Notes: generated from the letters alone by a model not told the origin. Numbered from the stretch's first letter, positions 28,267-37,769 are shown. The stretch: DNA of 64,000 nucleotides from Acidimicrobiaceae bacterium (GCA_947446815.1 CANFGT010000009.1:29498-93497), one strand, 5' to 3'. A program made the numbers and translations.

Positions 28267-29790
28267 ATGAACCCCCCATCGCGCGATAACACCGAAGAAC
28301 TGACTCCCCACGGTCGCGAGACGATCGCAATCGAACAGGGTGGCGTCGACGAGGTATCTGTCGTCCCTTGGACAGCGATGTTCCCTCGAAAAGTTGCGCG
28401 CAAGATGGGCATCACTCGAAAGTGGGCAACGCTCATTGTTGTTCTTGCAGGTCTCTTCACCACTAGCTCCACTATCACGGTGCTGGTCGTGTCTCTGCAG
28501 ACAATCGCCGACGATTTGCACTCGTCAGTCAACATGCTCAACTGGTCCATCACGGGCCCGATGTTGGCGTTCGGAGTTGTTGGGCCTGCGTACGGGAAAA
28601 TCGGTGACCTCTACGGACATAAGAAGGTCTATGTCTATGGGCTTCTGTTCGCTGGTGTCTTTGCATTCGCCACGGTGTTCGCTTGGAACGCACCGTCCAT
28701 GGTGTTCTTCCGTTTGATGTCTGCAGTGGCAGGTTCTGCAACTGGACCCGCAGCAATGGCCTACATCAACCGATTGTTTGAACCGCACGAGCGTGTGCGC
28801 CCAATGGGCTTGTGGAGTTTCACCACCGCAGGTGCGCCGGTGCTTGGTGTTGTTCTCGGTGGTCCATTGGTCGATCACATCGGATGGCGAATGATTTTCA
28901 TCATTCAGACGCCAATGCTTCTGGGTGCAGCTGTTGTTGCGTGGTTCTTGTTGCCGCAAACCAGTCGCATGAAGAACGTGAAGTTTGACGTGTGGGGCTC
29001 GGTGTATCTCGGCCTTGGCGCCACGTTGTTTTTGTTGGCTATTAACCGAGGACACACGTGGGGATGGACATCACCCGCCATCCTGGCAACATTCATCGGT
29101 TCAATCGTGTCGTTCTATGCGTTCGTTCGTGTTGAACAGGCTGCTGAGGCTCCACTACTCCCATTGAGTTGGTTACGTAACGTCAATCTCATTTTGCCGA
29201 TGGTGATTCAGATGCTCATTAACTTCGCCTACATGGGTGGCTTCATTGTGATTCCGCAAATGTTGGAAAACGGGTTGCACATGAAGGCATCTCACATTGG
29301 CCTTCTAGTCATTGCGCGACCACTCACGTTCTCGCTGACCGCACCACTTGCGAGCTTCTTCACGATGCGTGCAGGTGAACGCATATCCGGTGTGCTCGGC
29401 GCTTGCGGCGTCATTGCATCCATGGTGTTGCTCAGCACTATCCGTGGTGGTTCCGCCGACATGATTGTGATTATCGGTCTCGGACTGTCTGGAATTGGTT
29501 TTGGTATTGCAGGCCCGGCGCTCAGCGCATTGGTGTCTAACAACGCACCTGAAGAGTCCATTGGAGTTGCTGGTGCAATGCAGCAGTTGTTGTCTCAGAT
29601 GGGTGCTGTTCTCGGATCCACCGTGATGATTTCAATTCATGAAATGACTGTCGGTAACGGTGCAGAAAACAAGATTTTGCCGAGCTATGGCTATGCGTTG
29701 TGGTCTGGTGCAATTACGTCGGTGATTGCAATGTTGTTGGCATTCAAGCTGACGTCAACTGACCGCAGCACGATTGACGTTGCCGCTTAA
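28267..29790 (+). CDS. MFS transporter, 14-helix drug:H+ antiporter type
   Basis: A 507-residue MFS protein of the DHA2 (EmrB/QacA) group, with the long extra helices typical of 14-helix members. Signature segments are WSITGPMLAFGVVGPAYGKIGDLYGHKKVY (loop 2-3) and GSATGPAAMAYINRLFEPHERVRPMGLWSF. ATG 28267 was taken rather than the TTG at 28261. The SDR ends 24 bases upstream, so the two may share a transcript. Substrate unknown. Confidence 0.87.
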   Translation: MNPPSRDNTEELTPHGRETIAIEQGGVDEVSVVPWTAMFPRKVARKMGITRKWATLIVVLAGLFTTSSTITVLVVSLQTIADDLHSSVNMLNWSITGPMLAFGVVGPAYGKIGDLYGHKKVYVYGLLFAGVFAFATVFAWNAPSMVFFRLMSAVAGSATGPAAMAYINRLFEPHERVRPMGLWSFTTAGAPVLGVVLGGPLVDHIGWRMIFIIQTPMLLGAAVVAWFLLPQTSRMKNVKFDVWGSVYLGLGATLFLLAINRGHTWGWTSPAILATFIGSIVSFYAFVRVEQAAEAPLLPLSWLRNVNLILPMVIQMLINFAYMGGFIVIPQMLENGLHMKASHIGLLVIARPLTFSLTAPLASFFTMRAGERISGVLGACGVIASMVLLSTIRGGSADMIVIIGLGLSGIGFGIAGPALSALVSNNAPEESIGVAGAMQQLLSQMGAVLGSTVMISIHEMTVGNGAENKILPSYGYALWSGAITSVIAMLLAFKLTSTDRSTIDVAA

Positions 29791-30194
29791 GCGGTGATCG
29801 CTTTAATCTCTCCAGCAACCTGAGCTGCTTCATCGCTTGGAGGCAGCGCTGTCTGCATCGCCATCAAACGGGTGATGTCGCCTTCCACCTTGATACGTCC
29901 ACTCATGAATGCCTGCATGCTGGCCGTGGGGTCTTGTTCCACAAATACCGCGCGAGCAATTTCGTATTCCGTGGTGATGGTGAGATCCGCATCATCGAGC
30001 GACCCCAATTCCATATCTAAAGCACCGCTCGAGGTGTCGATATAGGCGCTCACCGTTCCGTCGCCAAAGGGCACTTTGGTGGTGACGACATTGATTCGGA
30101 TCAGAATTTCGATGGTGGGCACCGAATCGGCGTATTTATGGCGAATATCGCGTACAGCCTGAATCCACTGGTCTGAAAGGAATGGATAGCTCAT
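29787..30194 (-). CDS. SCP2-type sterol-carrier domain protein
   Basis: A 135-residue single-domain SCP2 protein that binds fatty acyl or sterol-like ligands. The C-terminal part is typical: ADLTITTEYEIARAVF, then DPTASMQAFMSGRIKVEGDITRLM. The ATG at 30194 is used; a TTG at 30200 is possible. It overlaps the convergent MFS gene by four bases at the 3' ends. Likely linked to lipid metabolism, as with the SDR nearby. Confidence 0.86.
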   Translation of the reverse strand: MSYPFLSDQWIQAVRDIRHKYADSVPTIEILIRINVVTTKVPFGDGTVSAYIDTSSGALDMELGSLDDADLTITTEYEIARAVFVEQDPTASMQAFMSGRIKVEGDITRLMAMQTALPPSDEAAQVAGEIKAITA

Positions 30195-30279
30195 GGGCAA
30201 CCTCGTGGGAATGTGAATAGGTCTTTACGGAATGTCAAACCATGTCGGAATCTACGGGCGAAACCGAGAGAATTGACGA

Positions 30280-31854
30280 ATGGCAAGAATCCTGGTCTCT
30301 GAAGAATTAGCCGAAGGCGGACTCACCAAGCTCCGTGCTGCCGGCCACGAGGTCGATGTGCAGACCGGATTGTCTCCCGAGCAGCTTCATTCCGCTATCA
30401 AGGGCGCTCAGGCACTCATCGTTCGTTCTGCAACTCAGGTTGACGATGCGATGCTGGCTGCTGCGGATTCCCTCATGGTCGTTGGTCGCGCAGGTGTTGG
30501 TCTCGACAATGTTGACGTTGAATCGGCAACACGTCGCGGCGTGATGGTGGCCAATGCCCCTGAGTCAAACATTGTCTCGGCTGCTGAGCACACCATGGCC
30601 ATGTTGTTGGCAGTTGCACGCAATGTGCCACAAGCACACAGCGCGTTGAAGGACGGTCGTTGGGAGCGCAGCAAGTGGGAAGGTGTCGAACTTTTTGACA
30701 AGACCTTCGGTGTTGTCGGTCTTGGTCGTATTGGCAAGTTGGTCGCGCAACGCGCTGCTGCCTTTGGTATGCGCATTGTTGCATTCGACCCCTTCGTGTC
30801 CGAGGATCGTGCACGCGCAATGAATATCGAGATGTTGGATCTCGACACACTTGTTGAGCGTTCTGATTTCATCACCGTGCATTTGCCGAAGAATAAAGAA
30901 ACCATCAACTTGTTCAACAAAGAGATGTTCAAAAAGGCGAAGCCTTCATTGCGCATCATCAACGTTGCTCGTGGTGGCATTATCAACGAAGCAGACCTTG
31001 CCGAAGCAGTGAAGACCGGAGTGATTGCAGGCGCTGCACTTGATGTGTTTGACAAGGAGCCAACAACGGAATCGCCGTTGTTCGAAGTTCCTGGCATTGT
31101 TGTCACGCCACACCTTGGTGCGAGCACAACAGAAGCACAGGACCGCGCTGGTCTTGATATCGCTGATCAGATCATCCTTGCGCTCGCAGGAGACTTTGTT
31201 CCGTTTGCCGTGAACATCTCAGCAGCCGATGCAAATGAAACTTTGAAGCCATACCTGCCATTGGCAGAACGTTTAGGTCGTTTGTTCTCATCTGCTGCAG
31301 AAGCTGATATTTCAGAACTTGAAATCATGGCTACGGGTGAAATTGCTGGCTACGACACGCGCATCCTTACCTTGTCTGCATTGAAGGGCTTTTTCTCGGC
31401 TCGTCATGCCGAGGCAGTGACCTATGTGAATGCTCCGCAGATTGCCGAGAGTCAGAACGTTTCCATCAAGGAAAGCAGTGTCTCGGCAGCATCGGCGAAC
31501 AGCGACTATGTGAACCTCATTACGCTGCGCGCCGGCTCGCACAGCATCGCAGCAACTCTTGTGGGGCCTCGCCGTCAAGCACGCATTGTCATGGTGGATG
31601 ATCACATGACCGACGTTCCGCCATCGGATCACATGCTGGTCGTACGTAACGATGACCGTCCTGGTGTGATTGGCCTTGTAGGCACCTTGTTGGGTACACA
31701 CAATGTGAACATTGCCGACATGGACGTGGGTCGTGCAGTCAAGCCTGGTACTGCGTTGATGGTGATTGCACCAACAGCAGAAGTCACTGACGTGGTGTTA
31801 GCCGAGCTGCGTGCTCAGCCCGGCATCATCGAAGTGACCTCACTTCGCGCGTAA
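30280..31854 (+). CDS. serA: D-3-phosphoglycerate dehydrogenase, long form
   Basis: First enzyme of serine synthesis: NAD-dependent oxidation of 3-phosphoglycerate. The 524-residue length is the long form with an intervening ASB domain and a C-terminal ACT domain, as in M. tuberculosis. The nucleotide-binding motif is VGLGRIGKLVAQRA, the catalytic histidine is in TPHLGAST, with Arg in INVARGGII, and the ACT domain begins near HMLVVRNDDRPGVIGLVG. The ACT domain usually binds serine for feedback control. It stands alone, convergent with pyrF. Confidence 0.96.
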   Translation: MARILVSEELAEGGLTKLRAAGHEVDVQTGLSPEQLHSAIKGAQALIVRSATQVDDAMLAAADSLMVVGRAGVGLDNVDVESATRRGVMVANAPESNIVSAAEHTMAMLLAVARNVPQAHSALKDGRWERSKWEGVELFDKTFGVVGLGRIGKLVAQRAAAFGMRIVAFDPFVSEDRARAMNIEMLDLDTLVERSDFITVHLPKNKETINLFNKEMFKKAKPSLRIINVARGGIINEADLAEAVKTGVIAGAALDVFDKEPTTESPLFEVPGIVVTPHLGASTTEAQDRAGLDIADQIILALAGDFVPFAVNISAADANETLKPYLPLAERLGRLFSSAAEADISELEIMATGEIAGYDTRILTLSALKGFFSARHAEAVTYVNAPQIAESQNVSIKESSVSAASANSDYVNLITLRAGSHSIAATLVGPRRQARIVMVDDHMTDVPPSDHMLVVRNDDRPGVIGLVGTLLGTHNVNIADMDVGRAVKPGTALMVIAPTAEVTDVVLAELRAQPGIIEVTSLRA

Positions 31855-31864
31855 GCGTCAGGGA

Positions 31865-32680
31865 TTATCTTGCGGCGTTGAGTGCGTCACGCGTGTGACG
31901 GGCAACGTTTGCTGCAGCAGTCATCGGCTCGCTCGTGTCTGCGTACAAAATGGCACGTGACGAGTTCACGATGAGGCCAGTGCCGTTACTGTTGGCGCCG
32001 TTCTTGACGACAGCTTCTGGGTCTCCGCCTTGCGCACCAACGCCAGGCACCAGCAACGGCATGTCGCCCACGATTGCGCGCACTTCGGCAAGTTCTTCGG
32101 GATACGTAGCGCCTACAACAAGTGACACATCGCCATGTTGCGACCATTCTGTCGCCGCACGTTTTGCAACATGTTTGTACAGCGGTTCACCGTTGATTAT
32201 CTGTGATTGAAACTCTCCACTACCGGCATTGGAGGTTCGACATAAAACAATTGCAGCGCCGTTCTTGTGAACGAGATACGGATCAATAGTGTCGCCGCCC
32301 ATGTATGGGTTCACGGTGACCGCGTGTGCGCCGTATCTGTCGAATGCTTCTTGCGCGTACATTTTCGCGGTGTCACCAATGTCTCCGCGCTTCGCATCCA
32401 AGATGATGGGAATAGTGGGGTAGGTGTTGCGAATGTGTGCGCAGATATTTTCTAATTGCTTCTCGGCACCAATCGCTGCGAAATATGCAATTTGTGGTTT
32501 GAAGGCGCATGCAAATTCTGCGGTCGCATCGACGATGTCGATACAGAAATATTCGACACCTTCTTTGTCGGGGGAGTAGTGACTTGTGAGTCGTGAGACA
32601 TCAGGGTCAAGGCCAACACAGAGAAGTGAATTGGAGTCACGCCAGCGGTTGGCGAGAAGTGCAGAAAACTTCAAGGTCAC
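31865..32680 (-). CDS. pyrF: orotidine 5'-phosphate decarboxylase, type 2
   Basis: Last step of UMP synthesis. The catalytic motif is LDAKRGDIGDTAKMYA, with the Lys and Asp residues of the OMP decarboxylase tetrad, and CVGLDPD opens the barrel. Its 271 residues fit the actinobacterial type-2 group. GTG 32680 was chosen because it overlaps the ferredoxin stop (GTGA) and removes ten non-conserved residues present in the longer reading. No other pyr gene is nearby; it is in an operon with the ferredoxin. Confidence 0.93.
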   Translation of the reverse strand: MTLKFSALLANRWRDSNSLLCVGLDPDVSRLTSHYSPDKEGVEYFCIDIVDATAEFACAFKPQIAYFAAIGAEKQLENICAHIRNTYPTIPIILDAKRGDIGDTAKMYAQEAFDRYGAHAVTVNPYMGGDTIDPYLVHKNGAAIVLCRTSNAGSGEFQSQIINGEPLYKHVAKRAATEWSQHGDVSLVVGATYPEELAEVRAIVGDMPLLVPGVGAQGGDPEAVVKNGANSNGTGLIVNSSRAILYADTSEPMTAAANVARHTRDALNAAR

Positions 32681-32868
32681 TCTTCGATAGTGATGGCGGC
32701 GGTGGGGCACATGTCAGCAGCCTGGCGAGCCAAGTCTGCATTCGCACCTTCAGGAGACTCCTGCAAGATGTAGAGGTAGCCATCGGCACGAACTTCGAAA
32801 ACTTCAGGCGCAATCTGGGTGCAGGCACCGGTGGATGCACAGACGTCAAAGTCAACAACAATCTTCAT
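32677..32868 (-). CDS. [3Fe-4S] ferredoxin
   Basis: A 63-residue ferredoxin with only three cluster cysteines: CASTGAC (Cys10, Cys16) and CPTAA (Cys54), the pattern of 3Fe-4S ferredoxins that feed electrons to cytochromes P450 in actinobacteria. CAGGAGG lies just before the ATG. The gene is co-transcribed with pyrF downstream and follows leuA. No P450 or ferredoxin reductase is in the window, so its redox partner is unknown. Confidence 0.93.
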   Translation of the reverse strand: MKIVVDFDVCASTGACTQIAPEVFEVRADGYLYILQESPEGANADLARQAADMCPTAAITIEE

Positions 32869-32932
32869 GAGAACCTCCTGATTCGGTTCCCAAACTAGTC
32901 CACAAGCCGCAGATGGGCTCAGGTGTTAGGTA

Positions 32933-34621
32933 CTAACCGTTGATGTGGCGCTCGTATGCGGCCAAGACGGCACGGAATGACGCCGAGATGATGTTGGGAT
33001 CAGTACCCACACCCCACAGCACGTTGCCGTCGCCATCCTTGGTTTCCACATACGCAACTGCAGTGGCTTCAGAACCCTGGCCCATTGCGTGTTCGGCATA
33101 GTCGACGACGTCGAATTCAGTTTTCAAGCCTTCGCGTACTGCATGAACAAACGCATCAATAGGGCCATTGCCGGTACCAACAATGGTGTGGTGTTCATCG
33201 CCAACAATCAACTGCGCAGTGATGTTGGTGGTGCCAGAAGCAGAGTCGCTCTTCAGCTCATGGCTGTGTAAACGCACGCGTGGTTCGGTGGGCAAGTACT
33301 CGGTGGTGAAGGTGTCCCAAATGATGGTCGGGCTGACTTCGGTGCCGCTGCCTTCAGTGATGCTTTGAATTGTCTTGGAGAATTCGATCTGCAAGCGACG
33401 TGGCATGTCAAAGCCGTGCTCTTCTTTCATGATGTAGGCAACGCCGCCTTTACCGGACTGGCTGTTCACTCGAATGACTGCTTCGTAACTGCGGCCCACA
33501 TGCTTCGGGTCAATGGGCAAGTACGGAACACCCCAAGTGGTGTATTCCTTGCCCAATGCTTCAAAGCCCTTCTTGATGGCATCTTGATGACTGCCAGAGA
33601 ATGACGTGTACACCAAGTCGCCAACGTATGGATGACGCTCGGGTACGGGCAAACGATTGCAGAACTCTGCAACACGGCGCAATGAGTCAATGTCAGAGAT
33701 ATCAAGTTCCGGGTCCACGCCATTCATGAACATATTCATTGCAACGTTGATGAGGTCAAGGTTTCCGGTGCGCTCGCCATTGCCAAACAGTGTTCCTTCG
33801 ACGCGATCAGCACCCGCCAGCAAACCAAACTCTGCTGCTGCAGTTCCGGTGCCACGGTCATTGTGCGGGTGCAATGAAATCACAACGGTTTCGCGCTGCT
33901 TGATGGTGCGAATGAACCATTCAATAACGTCGCCATACACATTCGGTGTGTAACACTCCACAGTTGCAGGCAAGTTCAAGATGAGTGGCTTGGTTGCAGT
34001 GGGTTTGATGATGTCCATCACTGCTTCGCAAATCTCAACGGCGAACTCTGGTTCTGTCAGCGTAAAACTTTCGGGGGAGTACTCGTAGCGCAAGTTGGTT
34101 CCGGCGAGCATCGGCTCAAACTCCAGGCATAACTTTGCTGCATCAACTGCAATCTGCTTGATGCCGTTTGTGTCAAGTCCGAAAACAACTTCGCGCTGCA
34201 ATGGGTTGGTGGAGTTATAAAAGTGCACGATGGCGTTTTTCGCGCCTTGCAAGCATTCGTAGGTGCGCTTGATGAGTTCGGGGCGGCACTGCACCAACAC
34301 CTGAATGGTCACGTCATCAGGAATGAGATCTTCTTCGATGATCTGACGAACGAAGTCAAAGTCGGGCTGGCTCGCCGACGGGAAGCCCACTTCAATTTCC
34401 TTGAAGCCCATATTGACGAGTGCCTTGAACATGCGCATCTTGCGCTCAGGGTCCATGGGGTCGATGAGGGCCTGGTTGCCATCACGCAGGTCAACACTGC
34501 ACCACAGAGGTGCCTTTGTGATGGTGTTGTTTGGCCATGTGCGGTCAGCGAGGACGAGAGGAATCCACGGCTGGTACTTCGAGAAGGCCATCTTCTTCGG
34601 GGTCACATTCTGTGGAGGCAT
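32933..34621 (-). CDS. leuA: 2-isopropylmalate synthase
   Basis: First committed step of leucine synthesis: acetyl-CoA plus 2-ketoisovalerate. The 562-residue protein is the long LeuA type, with the catalytic motif SVDLRDGNQALIDPMDPERK, HPHNDRGTGTAAAEFG, and a C-terminal regulatory domain (residues ~430-562) that binds leucine. The ATG at 34621 has AAAGGA seven bases upstream. A 59-residue in-frame extension to 34798 runs through the attenuator hairpin and is rejected. It is preceded by a leucine leader peptide and terminator, so expression is probably attenuated. Confidence 0.95.
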   Translation of the reverse strand: MPPQNVTPKKMAFSKYQPWIPLVLADRTWPNNTITKAPLWCSVDLRDGNQALIDPMDPERKMRMFKALVNMGFKEIEVGFPSASQPDFDFVRQIIEEDLIPDDVTIQVLVQCRPELIKRTYECLQGAKNAIVHFYNSTNPLQREVVFGLDTNGIKQIAVDAAKLCLEFEPMLAGTNLRYEYSPESFTLTEPEFAVEICEAVMDIIKPTATKPLILNLPATVECYTPNVYGDVIEWFIRTIKQRETVVISLHPHNDRGTGTAAAEFGLLAGADRVEGTLFGNGERTGNLDLINVAMNMFMNGVDPELDISDIDSLRRVAEFCNRLPVPERHPYVGDLVYTSFSGSHQDAIKKGFEALGKEYTTWGVPYLPIDPKHVGRSYEAVIRVNSQSGKGGVAYIMKEEHGFDMPRRLQIEFSKTIQSITEGSGTEVSPTIIWDTFTTEYLPTEPRVRLHSHELKSDSASGTTNITAQLIVGDEHHTIVGTGNGPIDAFVHAVREGLKTEFDVVDYAEHAMGQGSEATAVAYVETKDGDGNVLWGVGTDPNIISASFRAVLAAYERHING

Positions 34622-34680
34622 TTGGGATTCCTTTGGTGGTTCTTCGTCAGGGGAGAGATGGGTGAGAGCGGGTGAGGGGC

Positions 34681-34712
34681 AAACAAAAACCCCCTGCCTG
34701 GGCAGAGGGTTT
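34681..34712 (-). terminator. leuA attenuator (intrinsic terminator)
   Basis: Read on the minus strand, AAACCCTCTGCC-CA-GGCAGGGGGTTTTTGTTT is a GC-rich hairpin followed by a T-run, 60 bases before the leuA start. A GGCAG element just after the leader peptide (plus-strand 34735-34739) can pair with the CTGCC of the terminator stem and so act as antiterminator; it can also pair with TGCTGTC downstream. This is the architecture of ribosome-mediated attenuation. Confidence 0.85.
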
Positions 34713-34740
34713 CGACAGCAACGATATTCGGCTGCTGCCG

Positions 34741-34776
34741 TTACATAAGGAGAAGGAGGTTCTTCGGGGTCGTCAT
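34741..34776 (-). CDS. leuL: leucine leader peptide, leuA attenuation
   Basis: An 11-residue reading frame, MTTPKNLLLLM then TAA, with four consecutive leucine codons (CTC CTT CTC CTT). Leucine shortage would stall the ribosome on them and free the antiterminator. It lies between the preceding gene's terminator and the leuA attenuator. No ribosome site precedes it; a TAGCCT box on its strand (plus-strand 34785-34790) is eight bases before the ATG, so it is probably the leaderless 5' end of the leuA mRNA. Attenuation of leuA by Leu-rich leaders is known in other actinobacteria. Confidence 0.87.
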   Translation of the reverse strand: MTTPKNLLLLM

Positions 34777-34798
34777 CGCTGTTCAGGCTAGACGACAA

Positions 34799-34841
34799 AA
34801 GGACCGTGCGCCACCCCTAATGAGGCGGGCACGGCCCTTTC
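34799..34841 (-). terminator. intrinsic terminator of the homospermidine synthase gene
   Basis: On the minus strand, GGGCCGTGCCCGCC pairs imperfectly with GGCGCACGGTCC and is followed by TTTTGT. It begins about 14 bases after the stop codon of the homospermidine synthase gene and isolates it from leuA. Confidence 0.8.
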
Positions 34842-34854
34842 GCAGACGATGTGG

Positions 34855-36345
34855 TTAGGCGTCGCCCACCAAGAAGTTGCCGAACTGCCATGGGTCGCTC
34901 TGGTCCAGCAGATCGCCATGGTCCGCCCACTGGTTGAAGATGTCCTTGCGGGTCTTCAGTGGGGTCCAATCCGTCGGGCCAGAGAACTGGGTACCGATGT
35001 ATGGGCGGGCCTTTTCGAGGATGTACTCGTATGGCAAGTCGTCGGGAACACAGAGTCCCTTGTTGGGCTCATCGATCATCCACTGAATTGCAGAGATGAT
35101 GGACGCAGCTACCTGCAACGTGGTTGCGCTTTGGTGTGGCAAGACGGAACGTGCCTCTTCGATGGAGAGAAGTGAACCTGTCCACCAACCAGTGAAGTCA
35201 TGACCCAGAAGAAGAACACCCAACTCATCGCGACCGCTGATGATTTCGTCATTCATCAATCGCTGCTTTGGTTGCATCTCCCAATCACGCATCTGCAACT
35301 CACGAACGGATGCAATCGCATCATTCGAAGGGCAGTACGCGTAGTGAACGGTCGGGCGATAAATGTCGACACCGTTCTCATCGCGCACGGTGAGGTGATG
35401 ACACATTGTGTATGCCTCGCCATGGCGAATCACCATGCCGTGTGTTTCGCCACAAGGGACCCATGAACGCACAAGCGTGTTCATACCGGGTTGCGCAATG
35501 CAGATCTGATTGCTCGGGCCGTCGTCATCATGCTTGTAACCACGAGGAGGCAATTGCTTCTCATGTGTTCCCCAACCAAGTTCTGCAGGTGCGATGCCTT
35601 CTTCGTAGAAGCCATCAACGCTCCATGTGTTGACAAACTCGTTGACTTCTTTTGGCTTGTTAGAAATCTGCGTATCACGTTCTGAGATGTGAATCACTTT
35701 GGTGCCTGTGAGCATCGCGAGTTTGTTGAACTCACCGTTGGCAAGAGCTTCTTCCAAACCTGCCTTGCGATCACCGGCAAGACCCTCGGCAAGAATCTTG
35801 GTAGTGATTTCTGCAAGTGCCTGCTTCACGAAGTGGCTCACAAGACCAGGGTTTGCGCCGTGTTCAAGAACTGCAGTCGGGCCACTATTGCCGCCCCATG
35901 CTTCCACCATCTTTCGCAACGACTGGTGACGCACATAGAGAGTGCGGTCCAGAGGATGCGTGGTCGCCATGTCCTCATACGGATCCCACAATTCCACTGA
36001 TGTGTTGAGGTAGCGAACGCCGTTCTCATGACACCAGGTGAGGATTGTCGGAGCATCAATGTTCCACGCGAGGTCGAGCAGCATGTCGCCGTCTGACAAT
36101 CGTGCTGACAGGAACTCGTTGAGGTTTTCCGGAGTGACACGACCAATCTCATATTGCACTCCTTGTGCAATGAGGTCAGCAACACGGTCACGGTTGTCGA
36201 GGAAATCAACAACCGTGATGCTTTTCGGATCAATCTTCACGTCCCGAACGAGGAGTGGGAGCGTGCACTGGGCAACACCGCCGCAACCCAATACGAGGAT
36301 GCGATGGGGGATGAGAGGGGAGACCGAACCGTTAATGGGTATCAA
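34855..36345 (-). CDS. homospermidine synthase (saccharopine dehydrogenase-like)
   Basis: A 496-residue enzyme of the bacterial homospermidine synthase group, which makes sym-homospermidine from putrescine (or spermidine) using NAD. The Rossmann motif is ILVLGCGGVAQCTLPLLV; later motifs are LDLAWNIDAPTILTWC, EHGANPGLVSHFVKQAL and GWGTHEKQLPPRGY. The start is TTG at 36345: the codon just before it in frame is the stop TGA, and no ATG or GTG follows before the Rossmann motif. It is followed by its own terminator, divergent from the helicase gene. Confidence 0.9.
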   Translation of the reverse strand: MIPINGSVSPLIPHRILVLGCGGVAQCTLPLLVRDVKIDPKSITVVDFLDNRDRVADLIAQGVQYEIGRVTPENLNEFLSARLSDGDMLLDLAWNIDAPTILTWCHENGVRYLNTSVELWDPYEDMATTHPLDRTLYVRHQSLRKMVEAWGGNSGPTAVLEHGANPGLVSHFVKQALAEITTKILAEGLAGDRKAGLEEALANGEFNKLAMLTGTKVIHISERDTQISNKPKEVNEFVNTWSVDGFYEEGIAPAELGWGTHEKQLPPRGYKHDDDGPSNQICIAQPGMNTLVRSWVPCGETHGMVIRHGEAYTMCHHLTVRDENGVDIYRPTVHYAYCPSNDAIASVRELQMRDWEMQPKQRLMNDEIISGRDELGVLLLGHDFTGWWTGSLLSIEEARSVLPHQSATTLQVAASIISAIQWMIDEPNKGLCVPDDLPYEYILEKARPYIGTQFSGPTDWTPLKTRKDIFNQWADHGDLLDQSDPWQFGNFLVGDA

Positions 36346-36529
36346 TCACCTGATGAGCACGCGGTAGCGCGTAAGTGAGTAGTGACTTCATAAGACTGAA
36401 AAAACTAACGGAAAGCGCCACCCAACGCACTACTTCTGAACGAAAGTTCACAACTGATTCATGAATTGGCAGGAGAACGCACGGATTACCAATTAGTAAG
36501 CATTTACGCCGATACCGTTGTATCTCGTC

Positions 36530-37705
36530 ATGACCAATACCCCCATTTCAACGCCAACGGGATTCGCCGCACTCGGAGTGCCGCCCGAAGTCGATAAGGG
36601 ACTCGCGGCTGCTGGTTTCGCCGCTCCCTTCGCCATTCAGACCGAAGCCATTCCCGTTGCCATGCGCGGCGTCGACCTGTGTGGTCGTGCACGTACCGGC
36701 TCTGGCAAAACTCTTGCCTTTGGAGTTCCGATGTTGTCGCGCATCTCGAAGTTCGACAAAGTTCGTGCGCCTCGAGGTTTGGTGCTTGTGCCAACTCGTG
36801 AGCTTGCGTTGCAAGTTGCAGAAGTTCTTCAACCAATCGGCAAAGTATGTGATCGTGTCGTCTTGCCTGTCTATGGCGGTGCATCACGTGAAGATCAAGT
36901 TGATGCGCTGGAGAAGGGCGTCGACATCATCGTCGCTACTCCTTTGCGTTTGATTGACCTCATGAAGGGTGGCGAAGTCGAGATGGGTGACGTGCAATGC
37001 GTCGTTCTTGACGAAGCAGACCGCATGGCCGACGATGGATTTACGCCACAGGTTGAATGGGTTCTTCGCCACGTCACGGGTGAACATCAGACGATGTTGT
37101 TCTCCGCAACTTTGGACGGCCAGGTGGGCAACCTCGTGCGTCGTTACATGAAGGACCCCGAAGAAGTTTCTATTGATGCACCGACTGACACAGTGGGAAC
37201 CATGCACCACTTGTTTTTGGCAGTGCACAAGATGGACAAAGACAAAGTCATCTCTGCAATCGTGGAGAGCACCGGCAAGACAGTGGTGTTCTGCGATACA
37301 AAGCGATTGTGTGACCGTGTGACTGAGAACTTGCAGGACCTTGGTGTGAATGCCGCCGCGATTCACGGAGACCTCACACAGGCTGCACGTGAAAAAGCAA
37401 TCGTGCGATTCACCAACAATGATCTCAAGGTGTTGGTGGCAACTGATGTCGCTGCTCGTGGTATTGACATTGACGATGTTGAGTGCGTGGTGCATTACGT
37501 GCCACCCATCGACACGAAGGCGTACTTGCATCGTTCGGGTCGTACAGCTCGTGCCGGTCGCGATGGTTGGGCAGTCACTTTGGCTGAATACAACCAGCAC
37601 ACCACGTGTCGCATCATCCAACGTGCATTGCGTTTGGCTACGAACCCACCTGTGGAAGTGTTCTCCAACGACAAGCGTCTACAGGACCTCAACACCTTCT
37701 TATAA
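36530..37705 (+). CDS. DEAD-box RNA helicase
   Basis: ATP-dependent RNA helicase of ~391 residues with little beyond the two RecA-like domains. Motifs in order: Q motif (FAAPFAIQTEAIP), I (ARTGSGKT), Ia (PTRELALQ), II (LDEAD), III (SAT), IV (VVFCDT), V (ATDVAARGID), VI (HRSGRTARAG). There is no long basic C-terminal tail. ATG 36530 is used; a TTG four codons earlier is possible. There is no Shine-Dalgarno sequence. The 184 bases upstream, shared with the divergent homospermidine synthase gene, show no other feature I can name. Confidence 0.93.
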   Translation: MTNTPISTPTGFAALGVPPEVDKGLAAAGFAAPFAIQTEAIPVAMRGVDLCGRARTGSGKTLAFGVPMLSRISKFDKVRAPRGLVLVPTRELALQVAEVLQPIGKVCDRVVLPVYGGASREDQVDALEKGVDIIVATPLRLIDLMKGGEVEMGDVQCVVLDEADRMADDGFTPQVEWVLRHVTGEHQTMLFSATLDGQVGNLVRRYMKDPEEVSIDAPTDTVGTMHHLFLAVHKMDKDKVISAIVESTGKTVVFCDTKRLCDRVTENLQDLGVNAAAIHGDLTQAAREKAIVRFTNNDLKVLVATDVAARGIDIDDVECVVHYVPPIDTKAYLHRSGRTARAGRDGWAVTLAEYNQHTTCRIIQRALRLATNPPVEVFSNDKRLQDLNTFL

Positions 37706-37769
37706 GGGGTTTCCTGGCAATCAAGTCGTGGCGCCTAAGGCTCCACTGCACGGCTGAGAACCTTCACGC

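Noticed and set aside
34622..34798. 59-residue N-terminal extension of LeuA
   Set aside because: It would translate through the attenuator hairpin and the leader region; residues are not LeuA-like, and ATG 34621 has a ribosome site.
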